In this document: positions 9,158 through 17,622 of the stretch, piece after piece | Numbering within the stretch: the stretch's first letter is position 1 | Layout of the letters: every line of letters starts with the position of its first letter | Translations under genes and position numbers: made by a program | Notes under the pieces: model-generated | Told to the model about the DNA's origin: nothing | Database searches by the model: none | Seen by the model: the letters and a program-made list of their open reading frames with translations, nothing else | Source: Methylotenera versatilis 301 | Lineage (GTDB): Bacteria > Pseudomonadota > Gammaproteobacteria > Burkholderiales > Methylophilaceae | Assembly (NCBI RefSeq): GCF_000093025.1 | Contig: NC_014207.1 | Location: 992,001-1,056,000, forward strand | Length of the DNA: 64,000 nucleotides | Direction: 5' to 3'

Positions 9158-9214
9158 GCTTCACTTAGAAACCTTTGCTCGAAGGTGGAAACCATTCACA
9201 AAAGCATCAAACAT

Positions 9215-9244
9215 CCGTCATTCCCGCGTAACTGGGAATGACGG
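9215..9244. terminator. REP-like hairpin, probable bidirectional terminator
   Basis: CCGTCATTCCC (9215-9225) pairs perfectly with GGGAATGACGG (9234-9244) around an 8-nt loop. It lies between the convergent 90-residue gene and kup. The GTCATTCCCGCG core resembles small palindromic repeats common in proteobacterial genomes; related ends occur near 11290 and 16790. Confidence 0.65.
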
Positions 9245-9301
9245 AAAATAGAGGGGGTGAAATTAAGCGTCAAATTGCTTCATGCAAAGCTCCCACTTCA
9301 T

Positions 9302-11179
9302 TTAAATATGCACTCTCGTCCCTAATTCAATCACACTGTTGCTTGGGATATTAAAATAACCCACTACGCTACCTGCGTTTCGTGACATCAATGCAAATAA
9401 ATCATCACGCCATTTCGCCATCTTTCCACCAGGGCCAGAAATCACAGTTTCACGACTAATAAAGTATGAAGTAGTGAATGGATCGATTGAAAAGCCGACT
9501 AAATTGCTCTCTGCAAGCGCTTTAGGAATGTTAGGCGTTTCCATAAAGCCGTAGTGTAACTTCACTTGCCAAAAGCCCGCGCCAATCTCTTTAATTGCAA
9601 AGCGCTGCTCTTTTTCTACAGTGGGCGTGTCGGCAAATTCCACTGTCAGAATCAGGTTGGTTTGATGTAATACCTGATTATGCTTCAAGTTATGCATCAG
9701 CGCTTGTGGCACGGTGTCTGGATTTGCGCAAAGAAATATAGCGGTACGTTCAATTCTAGCTTTGGTATCGCGGGTGATATTCTTAACAAAATCTTCAAGT
9801 TTTGGGTCATCTTCATGAATATGTTGCAGCAGAATTTCACGGCCTTGTTTCCACGTCCACATAATGGTAACTAAGCTGATGCCAAGGGCGATTGGCAACC
9901 ATCCACCTTTGAAAAATTTAGCTGAGCAAGAGGTCAATAGCAGTAAATCTAAAGCAAAGAAAGCAATGGTTGCACTCAACGCTAGCCAAACAGGGTATTT
10001 CCAATTATGACGTATTACAAAGTAGGTGAGTATCGTGGTGATTAGCATCGTACCTGTTACCGCAATGCCATAAGCTGAAGCAATCGCTGATGAGTTCTGA
10101 AAAGCGATGGTTAGCATGATGACAGCTGCCAATAACAACCAATTGATTGCGGGTACATAAATTTGGCCTGACTCACTTGCAGACGTATGCAGGATCTGCA
10201 TTCTAGGTAAAAAGCCAAGCTGTATGGCCTGTTGCGTGATGGAGTAAGTACCTGAAATAACTGCTTGAGATGCAATGATCGTTGCCAGTGTTGCTAGTAT
10301 TACAACTGGTATTAACCACTCTTGTGGGAAAGATAGATAGAACGGATTACTTACAGCGGCTGGCGTTGTAAGTAGCAATGCGCCTTGACCAAGATAATTA
10401 AGCGCTAAACATGGAAAAACTAAGCAGGTCCATGCGATACGTATGGCAGGTCTACCAAAGTGCCCCATGTCGGCATAAAGCGCCTCTGCACCTGTAATGG
10501 CTAATGTGACGGCACCTACGGCTAAAAATACACCTGTACCGCGATCTGCCAAAAAGTGAAATGCATAAATTGGATTTAATGCATTCAGGATGACGGGGTT
10601 TTGCAATATGTGATGAACGCCAACAATGCCTAGGGTGACAAACCAAACAATCACGATAGGCCCAAAGAACTTACCGACCGTGTTTGTGCCATATTTTTGC
10701 ACTGTAAAGAGTGAGATTAAAATGGTCAGCGCAATTGGAATCACATATGTGGAGAGCTCTGGCTTTATCAGTTCTAAACCTTCAACTGCGGAAAGGACCG
10801 AGATGGCGGGCGTAAGTATGCTGTCACCGTAAAATAATGCAGCGCCAAACACACCTAAAGCCAATAGTATTTTTTTACGATTTGGTGCAGAGCCCGCACT
10901 TGAAATAGCGAGTGCCAGCAAAGCCATCACGCCACCTTCACCGCGATTATCTGCTCGTAATACTAGTATCACGTATTTCAACATCACGACTAGCATCAAC
11001 GCCCAGAACACAGCAGAGATGGCGCCAATGATGTTTGCTTGATTTAGCGCGATACCTGTAGCCTCGCTAAAAATGACTTGAATGGTATATAAGGGACTTG
11101 TACCAATGTCGCCGTAAACAACGCCGATAGCCCCTAAAGTAAGTGCTGCCAAACTCTTAGATTTTATATTGTTATGCAT
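9302..11179 (-). CDS. kup: Low-affinity potassium transporter Kup
   Basis: Inner-membrane K+/H+ symporter of the KUP/HAK/KT family; 625 residues, about the E. coli length. The N-terminal signature LGAIGVVYGDIGTSPLYT is present, followed by roughly twelve hydrophobic segments and a cytoplasmic C-terminal domain of about 180 residues from around 445. Motifs such as GEGGVMALLAL and GDSILTPAISVLSAVEGL are typical of the family. It is the last gene of a kdpD-like/kdpE/kup series on this strand, separated from kdpE by a 265-bp gap that holds a MITE-like repeat. Constitutive Kup is normally not a KdpDE target, so the context is unusual. Confidence 0.96.
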   Translation of the reverse strand: MHNNIKSKSLAALTLGAIGVVYGDIGTSPLYTIQVIFSEATGIALNQANIIGAISAVFWALMLVVMLKYVILVLRADNRGEGGVMALLALAISSAGSAPNRKKILLALGVFGAALFYGDSILTPAISVLSAVEGLELIKPELSTYVIPIALTILISLFTVQKYGTNTVGKFFGPIVIVWFVTLGIVGVHHILQNPVILNALNPIYAFHFLADRGTGVFLAVGAVTLAITGAEALYADMGHFGRPAIRIAWTCLVFPCLALNYLGQGALLLTTPAAVSNPFYLSFPQEWLIPVVILATLATIIASQAVISGTYSITQQAIQLGFLPRMQILHTSASESGQIYVPAINWLLLAAVIMLTIAFQNSSAIASAYGIAVTGTMLITTILTYFVIRHNWKYPVWLALSATIAFFALDLLLLTSCSAKFFKGGWLPIALGISLVTIMWTWKQGREILLQHIHEDDPKLEDFVKNITRDTKARIERTAIFLCANPDTVPQALMHNLKHNQVLHQTNLILTVEFADTPTVEKEQRFAIKEIGAGFWQVKLHYGFMETPNIPKALAESNLVGFSIDPFTTSYFISRETVISGPGGKMAKWRDDLFALMSRNAGSVVGYFNIPSNSVIELGTRVHI

Positions 11180-11289
11180 GATGTGTTTTAAATGCCCTGT
11201 CTAAATAAGAATGTGAATGAGACAAGGTCATTAAAACAGGGGGGATGTATCAATCACATAAACAAGATTGATACTTTTATTTAGGGTGT

Positions 11290-11411
11290 TATTCCGTGCG
11301 TGACACGGAATCTAGTGACTTTGTCAGGAAAACTGATAAGAAATACTATAGCTAGCAAGCTGGCAAGTATTGCTAAAAAGACGCTGGATACCGACTTTCG
11401 TCGGTATGACG
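11290..11411. repeat. MITE-like element with hairpin ends between kdpE and kup
   Basis: About 120 bp. The left end holds TTCCGTG..CACGGAA (11292-11310), itself a hairpin; the right end holds ACCGAC-TTTC-GTCGGT (11390-11405) followed by ATGACG. The two ends are also imperfect inverted repeats of each other (GTTATTCCG and CGGTATGACG type). No coding potential. It fills most of the kdpE-kup gap and could affect kup transcription. Confidence 0.55.
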
Positions 11412-11444
11412 ATTGTAAAAAAATACTTCTTTTAACTTATAAAT

Positions 11445-12131
11445 TTAAGTCGCGGCAAGCCTGTAGCCTATGCCAGCTTCGGTCAATAGATAGCGCGGTG
11501 CAGCAGGGCTTTTCTCAAGCCGGGCACGTAATCGACCCATATGGATACGCAAATAATGCGTGTCATCTACATATTCGGCGCCCCAAACTTCGGTAAGCAA
11601 CTGGCGGTGTGTGAATGCTTTCCCCGGCTTTGTCACCAATATGAAAAGCAATTTAAACTCGATTGGTGTTAAATGCACAGGCTGTTGATTTAATAGCACA
11701 GTGGAATTGACGGTATCTATAGTTAACTCATCTACATGATATACATCGTCACGTAATGACATCATCGCCGTGCGTTTGAGCGCAACTTTAACTCTGGCGA
11801 GCAGCTCATTCACGCCAAAAGGTTTAGCTAAATAATCATCAGCACCATCGTTAAAGCAATCTACTTTTTCTTGCTCTGCTTGGCGTGCAGAGAGCACCAG
11901 TATTGGAATGTCTGAATTTAGGCGCACATATGAAATCACCTCTCTACCATCGCCATCAGGCAGATTCAAATCTAATACCAACAATGCAGGTTTGCTTGCA
12001 TCAAATAAACGCTTACCCTCTGCAATGGTATGTGCACAAACGGTATGGTAGCCATTGGCTTTCAAGCTGGATTGTAGAAATTGACTGATCTGCAAGTCAT
12101 CTTCAATGACTAGAATATGGTTACTGGACAT
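11445..12131 (-). CDS. kdpE: KdpE-like response regulator (OmpR family)
   Basis: Two-component regulator with a receiver domain (acidic pair EDD, phospho-acceptor Asp54 in LVLDLNLPDG, Lys in AKPFG) and an OmpR-type winged helix ending YLLTEAGIGYRL. Closest recognisable relative is KdpE of the potassium-limitation system. The start at 12131 overlaps the end of the kinase gene by 11 bp, so the two are translationally coupled; the frame could begin at 12140. No kdpFABC genes are in the window, and the next gene in the same direction is kup, so control of kup or of a distant kdp operon is likely. Confidence 0.88.
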   Translation of the reverse strand: MSSNHILVIEDDLQISQFLQSSLKANGYHTVCAHTIAEGKRLFDASKPALLVLDLNLPDGDGREVISYVRLNSDIPILVLSARQAEQEKVDCFNDGADDYLAKPFGVNELLARVKVALKRTAMMSLRDDVYHVDELTIDTVNSTVLLNQQPVHLTPIEFKLLFILVTKPGKAFTHRQLLTEVWGAEYVDDTHYLRIHMGRLRARLEKSPAAPRYLLTEAGIGYRLAAT

Positions 12132-13626
12132 CAACAACACCTACTTCTGGCGCAACAAAACTTAAGGTGGCGCATGCGCCGCCGCCAACTCTATTGCTGA
12201 GGGTGAAATTCGCGCCGTGCGATTTAGCGATGGCTTGCACAATAGAAAGCCCTAAACCAAAACCTTTAGCTTTGGTCGTCATGAATTTTTTAATGGCTAT
12301 TGAGTCCATGCCTTGTATGAAGCCATTTCCGCGGTCTTTCACGCTGATATTCACCATTTTATCTATTTTGCTGACTTCAATCAGTATAGGCTCATCACCT
12401 GCATGCGCCTGCTTCGCGTTATCAATCAAATTGACCAACGCCTGTGTCAGTAGATTAACATTACCTTTTATTAATAGCTCAGGTTCACTCATCGTGACTT
12501 TAATATTGAGAGATTCACCACGGTTTTTATATAGCTCCATCACAATTCCAATGAGCTCTTCTGGCGATTGCCAGTCCATGTGAATCGGGCTTGCTGAGTG
12601 CGATTCTAGGCGAATAAGCGAGAGTATGTTCTCGGTAGTACTCGCCAAATATCGGCTTTGAGAGGCAATTAATGCAGTTAATTGTGCTGTTTGTTCCGCA
12701 TTCAAATTAGGTTGCTGCAAGGTAGTCGCCGCACCTAAAATGGACGTAAGCGGTGTGCGCATATCATGAGAAATAGAGGCCAGCAATGCATTCTGAATGG
12801 CTTCTTCTTGCGTTGCTAATTCTGCAAGTTGGGCTTTTTCACTATTGATGAGTCGTTGATACGCTTGCGAAATTTGGTCCACGCATGATTTTATGGCCGT
12901 ATAAGTCTCTATGCTTTCCTCATCATCAACTTTATCCACCACTAAAATTGGGTCAGCGCTTGGTAAGCGGTTGAAAGGCAGCAACCACTGTTTTGATTGC
13001 GTAAAAGATTCAGTCCAGTAGTCTGTGTAAGGGCTAATAGCTTTGCCATTCTCTGAAACCCAATTTAATAAGCGCTTATCTGGCGTTTCTACCGCATCAG
13101 ATTGAATGCTGAGGCTATAACTATATTTAGACTCTGCCGAATTTGCTGGCTGAGGCATGGCAATAGCGAACGGCTTATTGAACTCTTTTTGCAGTACTCT
13201 GCAGGTATCCAACAAGAGGTTATCAATATTGTTGGCAAGCGCCAAGCGCTCTGCAAGCGTTCTGGCGAATTCTGCCCGTTGTGCATTGATAAGTGCTTGC
13301 TGCGATTGAAATTTGAGCTGTTTAACCAGCGATGTAATGACGGTGGAAACTATAAGAAAGCAAACTAAACTAGTCCACGATTCCGCATGTGCAACTTCAA
13401 AGGTATAACGCGGCTCGGTGAAAAAGTAGTTAATCGTCAAGAAGGCTAGAAACGCTGTGATTAAAGCGACAAAGAACTCGCAAAAGTAAGCCGCCGTTAC
13501 CACTACTAGCAAATTTAACAGGGTGACCCCAGTAATCCCCAAAGAGGCGAAAAAGTTGTAATTAAAGGCAGTCACTATCGCCAATAAAACAAGCATACTC
13601 AATAACTGTAAACTCTGTTTTTGCAT
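12121..13626 (-). CDS. kdpD: Short KdpD-like sensor histidine kinase
   Basis: Membrane histidine kinase of 501 residues. It begins directly with four closely spaced transmembrane helices (residues 7-100, the DUF4118 module of KdpD). A GAF-like segment and a coiled linker follow, then HisKA with His287 in SISHDMRTPLTSILGA, the N-box LVNLIDNAKQA, DRGNGF and GFGLGLSIV. Classical KdpD is about 900 residues and carries an N-terminal KdpD/Usp-like domain of about 400 residues, which is wholly absent here. The start is clear and there is no remnant upstream, so this is a domain-reduced form rather than a recent truncation. It signals to the overlapping KdpE-like regulator. Confidence 0.87.
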   Translation of the reverse strand: MQKQSLQLLSMLVLLAIVTAFNYNFFASLGITGVTLLNLLVVVTAAYFCEFFVALITAFLAFLTINYFFTEPRYTFEVAHAESWTSLVCFLIVSTVITSLVKQLKFQSQQALINAQRAEFARTLAERLALANNIDNLLLDTCRVLQKEFNKPFAIAMPQPANSAESKYSYSLSIQSDAVETPDKRLLNWVSENGKAISPYTDYWTESFTQSKQWLLPFNRLPSADPILVVDKVDDEESIETYTAIKSCVDQISQAYQRLINSEKAQLAELATQEEAIQNALLASISHDMRTPLTSILGAATTLQQPNLNAEQTAQLTALIASQSRYLASTTENILSLIRLESHSASPIHMDWQSPEELIGIVMELYKNRGESLNIKVTMSEPELLIKGNVNLLTQALVNLIDNAKQAHAGDEPILIEVSKIDKMVNISVKDRGNGFIQGMDSIAIKKFMTTKAKGFGLGLSIVQAIAKSHGANFTLSNRVGGGACATLSFVAPEVGVVDVQ

Positions 13627-13712
13627 TTTGAAACTCCTAGCGCATACGATAAATCAGAGTTTACGGTTTGGATATATCAATCGCATAAATATGCATCTAG
13701 AAATGTACTGTT

Positions 13713-14657
13713 TTAATTCGCCTCGTCTACGTCTATCTCGGAGGCCGTATCATCGACAACATTCGGTAAACTTGCTTGCATCATTTCACTACGACTCAAC
13801 GGTGTTTCTAAACTAATTCTACCAATCGCGCCGCTGCGGTAATCGGTGAGAAAAGCGACTGCGGTTTTCTCCATATCCCATAAACCATCATGGCGTTTGT
13901 ATGAGCGTCGTCTGGCGATGGCTTCTAGTAAATCTACGCCATCCATTTTTAGTACATCTAAAAATCCACCTTCATGTTTCATGGTGTCTAGTTTGTAGCG
14001 TGCATTGACCAGTGCTGGGTAGCTTTTGAGTAAGTTGTTCGCTAAGAAAATTGCAACATCTTCATCAATCACTGCATTACGACCAATCGCATGGCTAGCG
14101 GCAAGCATGTAGCCGTCGCTTTCATATTGGATTTTTGGCCACATCATCCCTGGTGTGTCGGTAATGCTCATGGTTTCGCTAATGTCGAAGCGTTGCTGGC
14201 TTTTAGTCACAGCAGGTTCATCGCCTACTTTAGCTACGCGCCGGTTGAGTAGGGCGTTCATCAGCGTTGATTTGCCAACGTTAGGAATACCCATAATCAT
14301 CATGCGCAAAGGTTTTAAATGCGAGCCACGGTGCGGCGTAAGTGCTAAACAATGTTTGAGGATTTTGTTGGCTTCACCCGGTTTTTTGCATGAGAGCGCA
14401 ACGGCTTTGGTGTTGGGTTGGCGATTAAAGTAATTCAACCAAGCTTCAGTCGCTTTAGGGTCTGCCAAGTCAGATTTATTGAGTATTTTTAAGTTAGGGC
14501 GCTGTCTGAACAAGCGCATTTCGTTAATCACGGGGTTATGGCTCGCCTCAGGCACGCGCGCATCTAGCACCTCAATCACAATGTCCATAAATTCCATTGT
14601 TTCTTCGGCTTTTTTGCGTGCTTGGGTCATATGACCCGGATACCATTGAATTGCCAT
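13713..14657 (-). CDS. rbgA: Ribosome biogenesis GTPase YlqF/RbgA
   Basis: Circularly permuted GTPase involved in large-subunit assembly; 314 residues. The motif order is permuted as in the family: G4 LNKSD (near residue 60), then G1 GIPNVGKST (near 123) and G3 DTPGM. The N-terminus IQWYPGHMTQARKKAEE is the hallmark of YlqF. The C-terminus ends in an acidic tail (DDTASEIDVDEAN). Its ATG lies only two bases from a palindromic repeat (14660-14798), so the ribosome binding region is short and formed partly by that repeat. Confidence 0.93.
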   Translation of the reverse strand: MAIQWYPGHMTQARKKAEETMEFMDIVIEVLDARVPEASHNPVINEMRLFRQRPNLKILNKSDLADPKATEAWLNYFNRQPNTKAVALSCKKPGEANKILKHCLALTPHRGSHLKPLRMMIMGIPNVGKSTLMNALLNRRVAKVGDEPAVTKSQQRFDISETMSITDTPGMMWPKIQYESDGYMLAASHAIGRNAVIDEDVAIFLANNLLKSYPALVNARYKLDTMKHEGGFLDVLKMDGVDLLEAIARRRSYKRHDGLWDMEKTAVAFLTDYRSGAIGRISLETPLSRSEMMQASLPNVVDDTASEIDVDEAN

Positions 14658-14659
14658 TT

Positions 14660-14798
14660 AATACCTCAAAATCAAAAAATGTTGTCGCAATACTTCGTTG
14701 CTCAATGATTTTGATTGCTTGCATATAACCCATATGCGGCGCGCTCAAAATCAATTCGCGCCTCGTCTTGCTTAAACACTTTCAGTTTTCGAGGCATT
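14660..14798. repeat. Dispersed hairpin repeat, copy 2 (upstream of rbgA)
   Basis: 139-bp imperfect palindrome. Outer arm AATACCTC... (14660) pairs with ...GAGGCATT (14798). Conserved blocks: GTCGCAATACTTCGTTGCTCA-like (14684-14704), GCTTGCATATAACCCATATG (14717-14736) followed by CGGC, and CGCGCCTCGTCTTGCTTA. Inner arms (AATGATTTTGATT and CTCAAAATCAATT) differ in sequence from the other copies but still pair. The 11-mer CTCAAAATCAA occurs in both the left outer arm (14665) and the right inner arm (14744). Confidence 0.85.
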
Positions 14799-14898
14799 AA
14801 ATATTGCGTATTACTGCGCATTTTAACATTTAGTATTAATAATCAAGTTTTTATCTGTGTATATCTTTAGTTTAGCGTTTATGGCTTAAAATACGCAC

Positions 14899-15717
14899 AT
14901 GCAAATACCCGAAATAAAACCTAACCAATCCATCGAGCTGCTTAAAGCGCTGCACATTCTCACGCGCGACGGTAAGCTCAATCAAGACAGTCGCCGTAAG
15001 CTCAAGCAGGTTTACCATTTAGTGAATTTTATTGAGCCACTATTTAATGAAGTATTGGCGAAAAATCCTAATCCAACGATGGTTGACCATGGCGCCGGTA
15101 AGTCATATTTAGGCTTTATTTTGTATGATTTATTGCTTAAACAGCATGCGGCAGGGCAGGTAGTAGGTATAGAAACACGTGCTGAGTTGGTTGAAAAATC
15201 ACGTCAGCTTGCAGAAGATTTGCATTTTGAACGCATGGGTTTTCAGCATTTAAGCGTGGAAGAATCTATTACTTCTAATACTTTGCCAGACACGGTAGAT
15301 ATCGTCACTGCGCTGCATGCTTGCAATACTGCTACTGATGATGCGATTCAGTTTGGTTTAAAGAAAAAAGCTAAATATATGGTGCTAGTACCATGCTGTC
15401 AGGCGGAAGTCGCGGAAGTGTTACGACAGCACAAAAATGAAAGTTTTGGCAAAACACCTTTAAGCGAAATCTGGCGCCACCCGATTCATACCCGTGAGTT
15501 TGGTAGCCAAATCACCAATGTTTTGCGCTGTTTACAGCTTGAAGCTGCTGGTTATCAACTGACTGTAACGGAACTGGTGGGTTGGGAGCACTCCATGAAA
15601 AACGAGCTCATTATTGCCAAATACACAGGTCAGCCACGCAAGAATGCGCAAGAGCGCTTAGAGGCCATATTAAAAGAGCTAAACTTAGAAGCGCTGAAAA
15701 GCAGATTTCTAGCTTAA
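14899..15717 (+). CDS. SAM-dependent methyltransferase of unknown substrate
   Basis: 272 residues with a Rossmann methyltransferase fold of the PF13679 type. SAM-binding motif I is VDHGAGKSYLGF (near residue 62), the acidic loop is VVGIETRAELV, and the later motifs are DIVTALHACNTATDDAI and LVPCCQAE. The LHAC...PCCQ pair is typical of this branch, which includes METTL25-like proteins. The substrate is not known. The gene stands alone and ends 15 bp from the convergent dhaK stop. The ATG start is the only good one; the ribosome binding site is weak. Confidence 0.82.
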   Translation: MQIPEIKPNQSIELLKALHILTRDGKLNQDSRRKLKQVYHLVNFIEPLFNEVLAKNPNPTMVDHGAGKSYLGFILYDLLLKQHAAGQVVGIETRAELVEKSRQLAEDLHFERMGFQHLSVEESITSNTLPDTVDIVTALHACNTATDDAIQFGLKKKAKYMVLVPCCQAEVAEVLRQHKNESFGKTPLSEIWRHPIHTREFGSQITNVLRCLQLEAAGYQLTVTELVGWEHSMKNELIIAKYTGQPRKNAQERLEAILKELNLEALKSRFLA

Positions 15718-15732
15718 AACTATTGCCACTGC

Positions 15733-16737
15733 TTATTTACCCCATCTTAATGCCGCAGTATGCACAGGGCTATCCCAGTGCTGTTTGATTTCATCGTCTA
15801 ATAAACATAAGGTAATCGAGGCGCCCGCCATATCTAAAGCGGTAGTGTAGTTGCCAACGAGTGAGCGTGAAATTTCAAGGTTATGCAGGTTGAATAGTTT
15901 GGCGGCAGTGTTATATATGAGGTAAAGCTCCATCAGCGGCGTTGCGCCAAAGCCGTTAACGAGTAACAAGGCTTCATGCTTTTTAGACGGCTGCAGTTGC
16001 CTTGTTTTAAAATCCATCAAAATGGCTTCAACGCAATCGCCGATAATTTCATCTGCTGGGCGCATGGTTTCTCGTCTGCGACCGGGTTCGCCATGTATAC
16101 CCACGCCCATTTCAATTTCAGTGTCGCTAATGTCAAAAGTGGCGCGTCCAGCCGCTGGCACAGTGCAGCTGGTAAGTGCTACGCCTATGCTAGCCGTGCG
16201 ATGATTGACTTTGTCGCCTAGCGCTTTGCAAGCTTGCAAGTCAGCGCCAGTTTCTGCCAAGCTGCCTACACATTTTTCTACAATCACGGTACCCGCAACA
16301 CCGCGGCGCCCTGTGGTGTAGGTGCTGTTTACCACTGCGCAATCGTCACTGGTGAGCACAGTAGCATGTTCAAAAGGCAACATTTCTGCCGCCATTTCAA
16401 AGTTCATGACATCGCCCGCATAATTCTTAACAATGAATAAAATACCCTTATCTGCATGCACGGCTTCTGCGGCCATCAGCATTTGATCTGGCGTTGGTGA
16501 GGTAAACACATGGCCTGGGCAGGCAGCATCTAACATGCCGTAGCCAATGTAGCCAGCGTGCAAAGGTTCATGACCTGAACCGCCGCCAGAGATAATGGCG
16601 ACTTTGTTTTGTGCTTTGTTGGTCCGTGTTAGAAAGTTTGGATCAAGGTGAAGTTCTACCAAATCGTGATGGGCTTTGGCAAAGCCAGATAGGCTTTCAA
16701 CTAAGATATTGTCGACTTTATTGATAAATTTTTTCAT
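15733..16737 (-). CDS. dhaK: Dihydroxyacetone kinase subunit DhaK
   Basis: Dihydroxyacetone-binding subunit; the substrate forms a hemiaminal with a His, here His215 in GVGIHGEPGR. The Gly-rich N-terminal segment ISGGGSGHEPLHAGYIG (residues 49-65) is intact. 334 residues, normal length. AAGGA precedes the ATG. It is the second gene of a dhaL-dhaK pair, 130 bp after dhaL. In a ribulose-monophosphate methylotroph it could recover dihydroxyacetone as its phosphate, but this physiological role is inferred. Confidence 0.95.
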   Translation of the reverse strand: MKKFINKVDNILVESLSGFAKAHHDLVELHLDPNFLTRTNKAQNKVAIISGGGSGHEPLHAGYIGYGMLDAACPGHVFTSPTPDQMLMAAEAVHADKGILFIVKNYAGDVMNFEMAAEMLPFEHATVLTSDDCAVVNSTYTTGRRGVAGTVIVEKCVGSLAETGADLQACKALGDKVNHRTASIGVALTSCTVPAAGRATFDISDTEIEMGVGIHGEPGRRRETMRPADEIIGDCVEAILMDFKTRQLQPSKKHEALLLVNGFGATPLMELYLIYNTAAKLFNLHNLEISRSLVGNYTTALDMAGASITLCLLDDEIKQHWDSPVHTAALRWGK

Positions 16738-16787
16738 AATTTTTATCCTTACAAGTGTACTTAATTTACTTTGCTAACTCTAAATTC

Positions 16788-16862
16788 CGTCATTCTGAGC
16801 ATTGCGAAGAATCCATATTAATGTGACAAAGTACTGGATTCTTCGCTGTGCTCAGAATGACG
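16788..16862. repeat. Long inverted repeat between dhaL and dhaK
   Basis: Two 28-bp arms (16788-16815 and 16835-16862) are inverted repeats at 26 of 28 positions around a 19-nt spacer; each begins or ends with CGTCATTCTGAGC. The sequence type (GTCATTCTGAGC..GCGAAGAATC) is a dispersed repeat seen in many bacterial genomes. It lies inside the dhaL-dhaK transcript, where it could fold into a strong RNA hairpin and set the dhaL:dhaK ratio. Confidence 0.85.
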
Positions 16863-16867
16863 TATCC

Positions 16868-17497
16868 TCAAGGTTTAAGTAATAAATGACAAACGGTCTC
16901 TATCATTAACTGGCAACTCTTAGCGCCTGGGTCAATATGTCCGATAGCACGTTCACCCAAACCCGCAGCGCGACCTTTTGTTGCGATTAAATCTTTAGTT
17001 GATAGCATGCCTTGTTCGGCGGTTTGGATAAGTTTGGCACAGATTAATTTAATATCGTTATTTTGCGTGGCTTGCAGAACAAATTCGTTAGAAACTGGAA
17101 TGAGCACATCAAGCATGGTTTTTTCACCGAGGCCTGCTTTACCGCGCTGGATAATGGCTTGTACGCCGCCAGCAAAGGCAGCCGCTATTTTTAAGTTTGA
17201 TTCATCGCCATTTTCTTTTAGCACTTTAGCCATGCTCATGAAAAAACTAGCCAGTAATGGCCCAGACGCACCGCCAATGGTGCTGAGCAGCTTCAGACCG
17301 ATTTTATTTAAAGCCTCATCAGGTTTTAGCGACGCCAAGTCAGCTTGCATTTCAGCAACGGTGGTCGCGCCACGCTTCATGTTGATGTAGTGGTCACCAT
17401 CACCAATTTCACGGTCTAGCGATTCCAATGTGCTTTCATTGGCTAAAATTGTTTGCTGAATTGCTAGTGCTGCTTCAATGATGAACTCTGTTTTCAT
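16868..17497 (-). CDS. dhaL: Dihydroxyacetone kinase subunit DhaL
   Basis: ADP/ATP-binding subunit of dihydroxyacetone kinase. Metal-binding aspartates lie in LDREIGDGDHYINMKRG (residues 27-43); STIGGASGPLLASFF forms the nucleotide loop. 209 residues, normal. In PTS-dependent systems DhaL keeps a bound ADP that is rephosphorylated by DhaM. No dhaM gene is seen next to it, so phosphoryl supply is unresolved: a distant PTS protein, or free ATP. The gene is divergent from a histidine kinase gene (start 17623), leaving a 125-bp shared promoter region. Confidence 0.94.
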   Translation of the reverse strand: MKTEFIIEAALAIQQTILANESTLESLDREIGDGDHYINMKRGATTVAEMQADLASLKPDEALNKIGLKLLSTIGGASGPLLASFFMSMAKVLKENGDESNLKIAAAFAGGVQAIIQRGKAGLGEKTMLDVLIPVSNEFVLQATQNNDIKLICAKLIQTAEQGMLSTKDLIATKGRAAGLGERAIGHIDPGAKSCQLMIETVCHLLLKP

Positions 17498-17622
17498 ATG
17501 TAATCTGTATCAGTAGTTTTAGTGATTAACACTATAGGGCGATTGAATTAAAGTTGTTAAACTCTACACATGTTAACTTGTCATGACAACACTACTTACT
17601 AAACTCTAATTTATTGCTATTC

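Noticed and set aside
11180-11444. 98-residue plus-strand frame crossing kdpE 3' end (11300-11596)
   Set aside because: It runs through the MITE-like repeat and opposite kdpE, with no ribosome binding site or family similarity.
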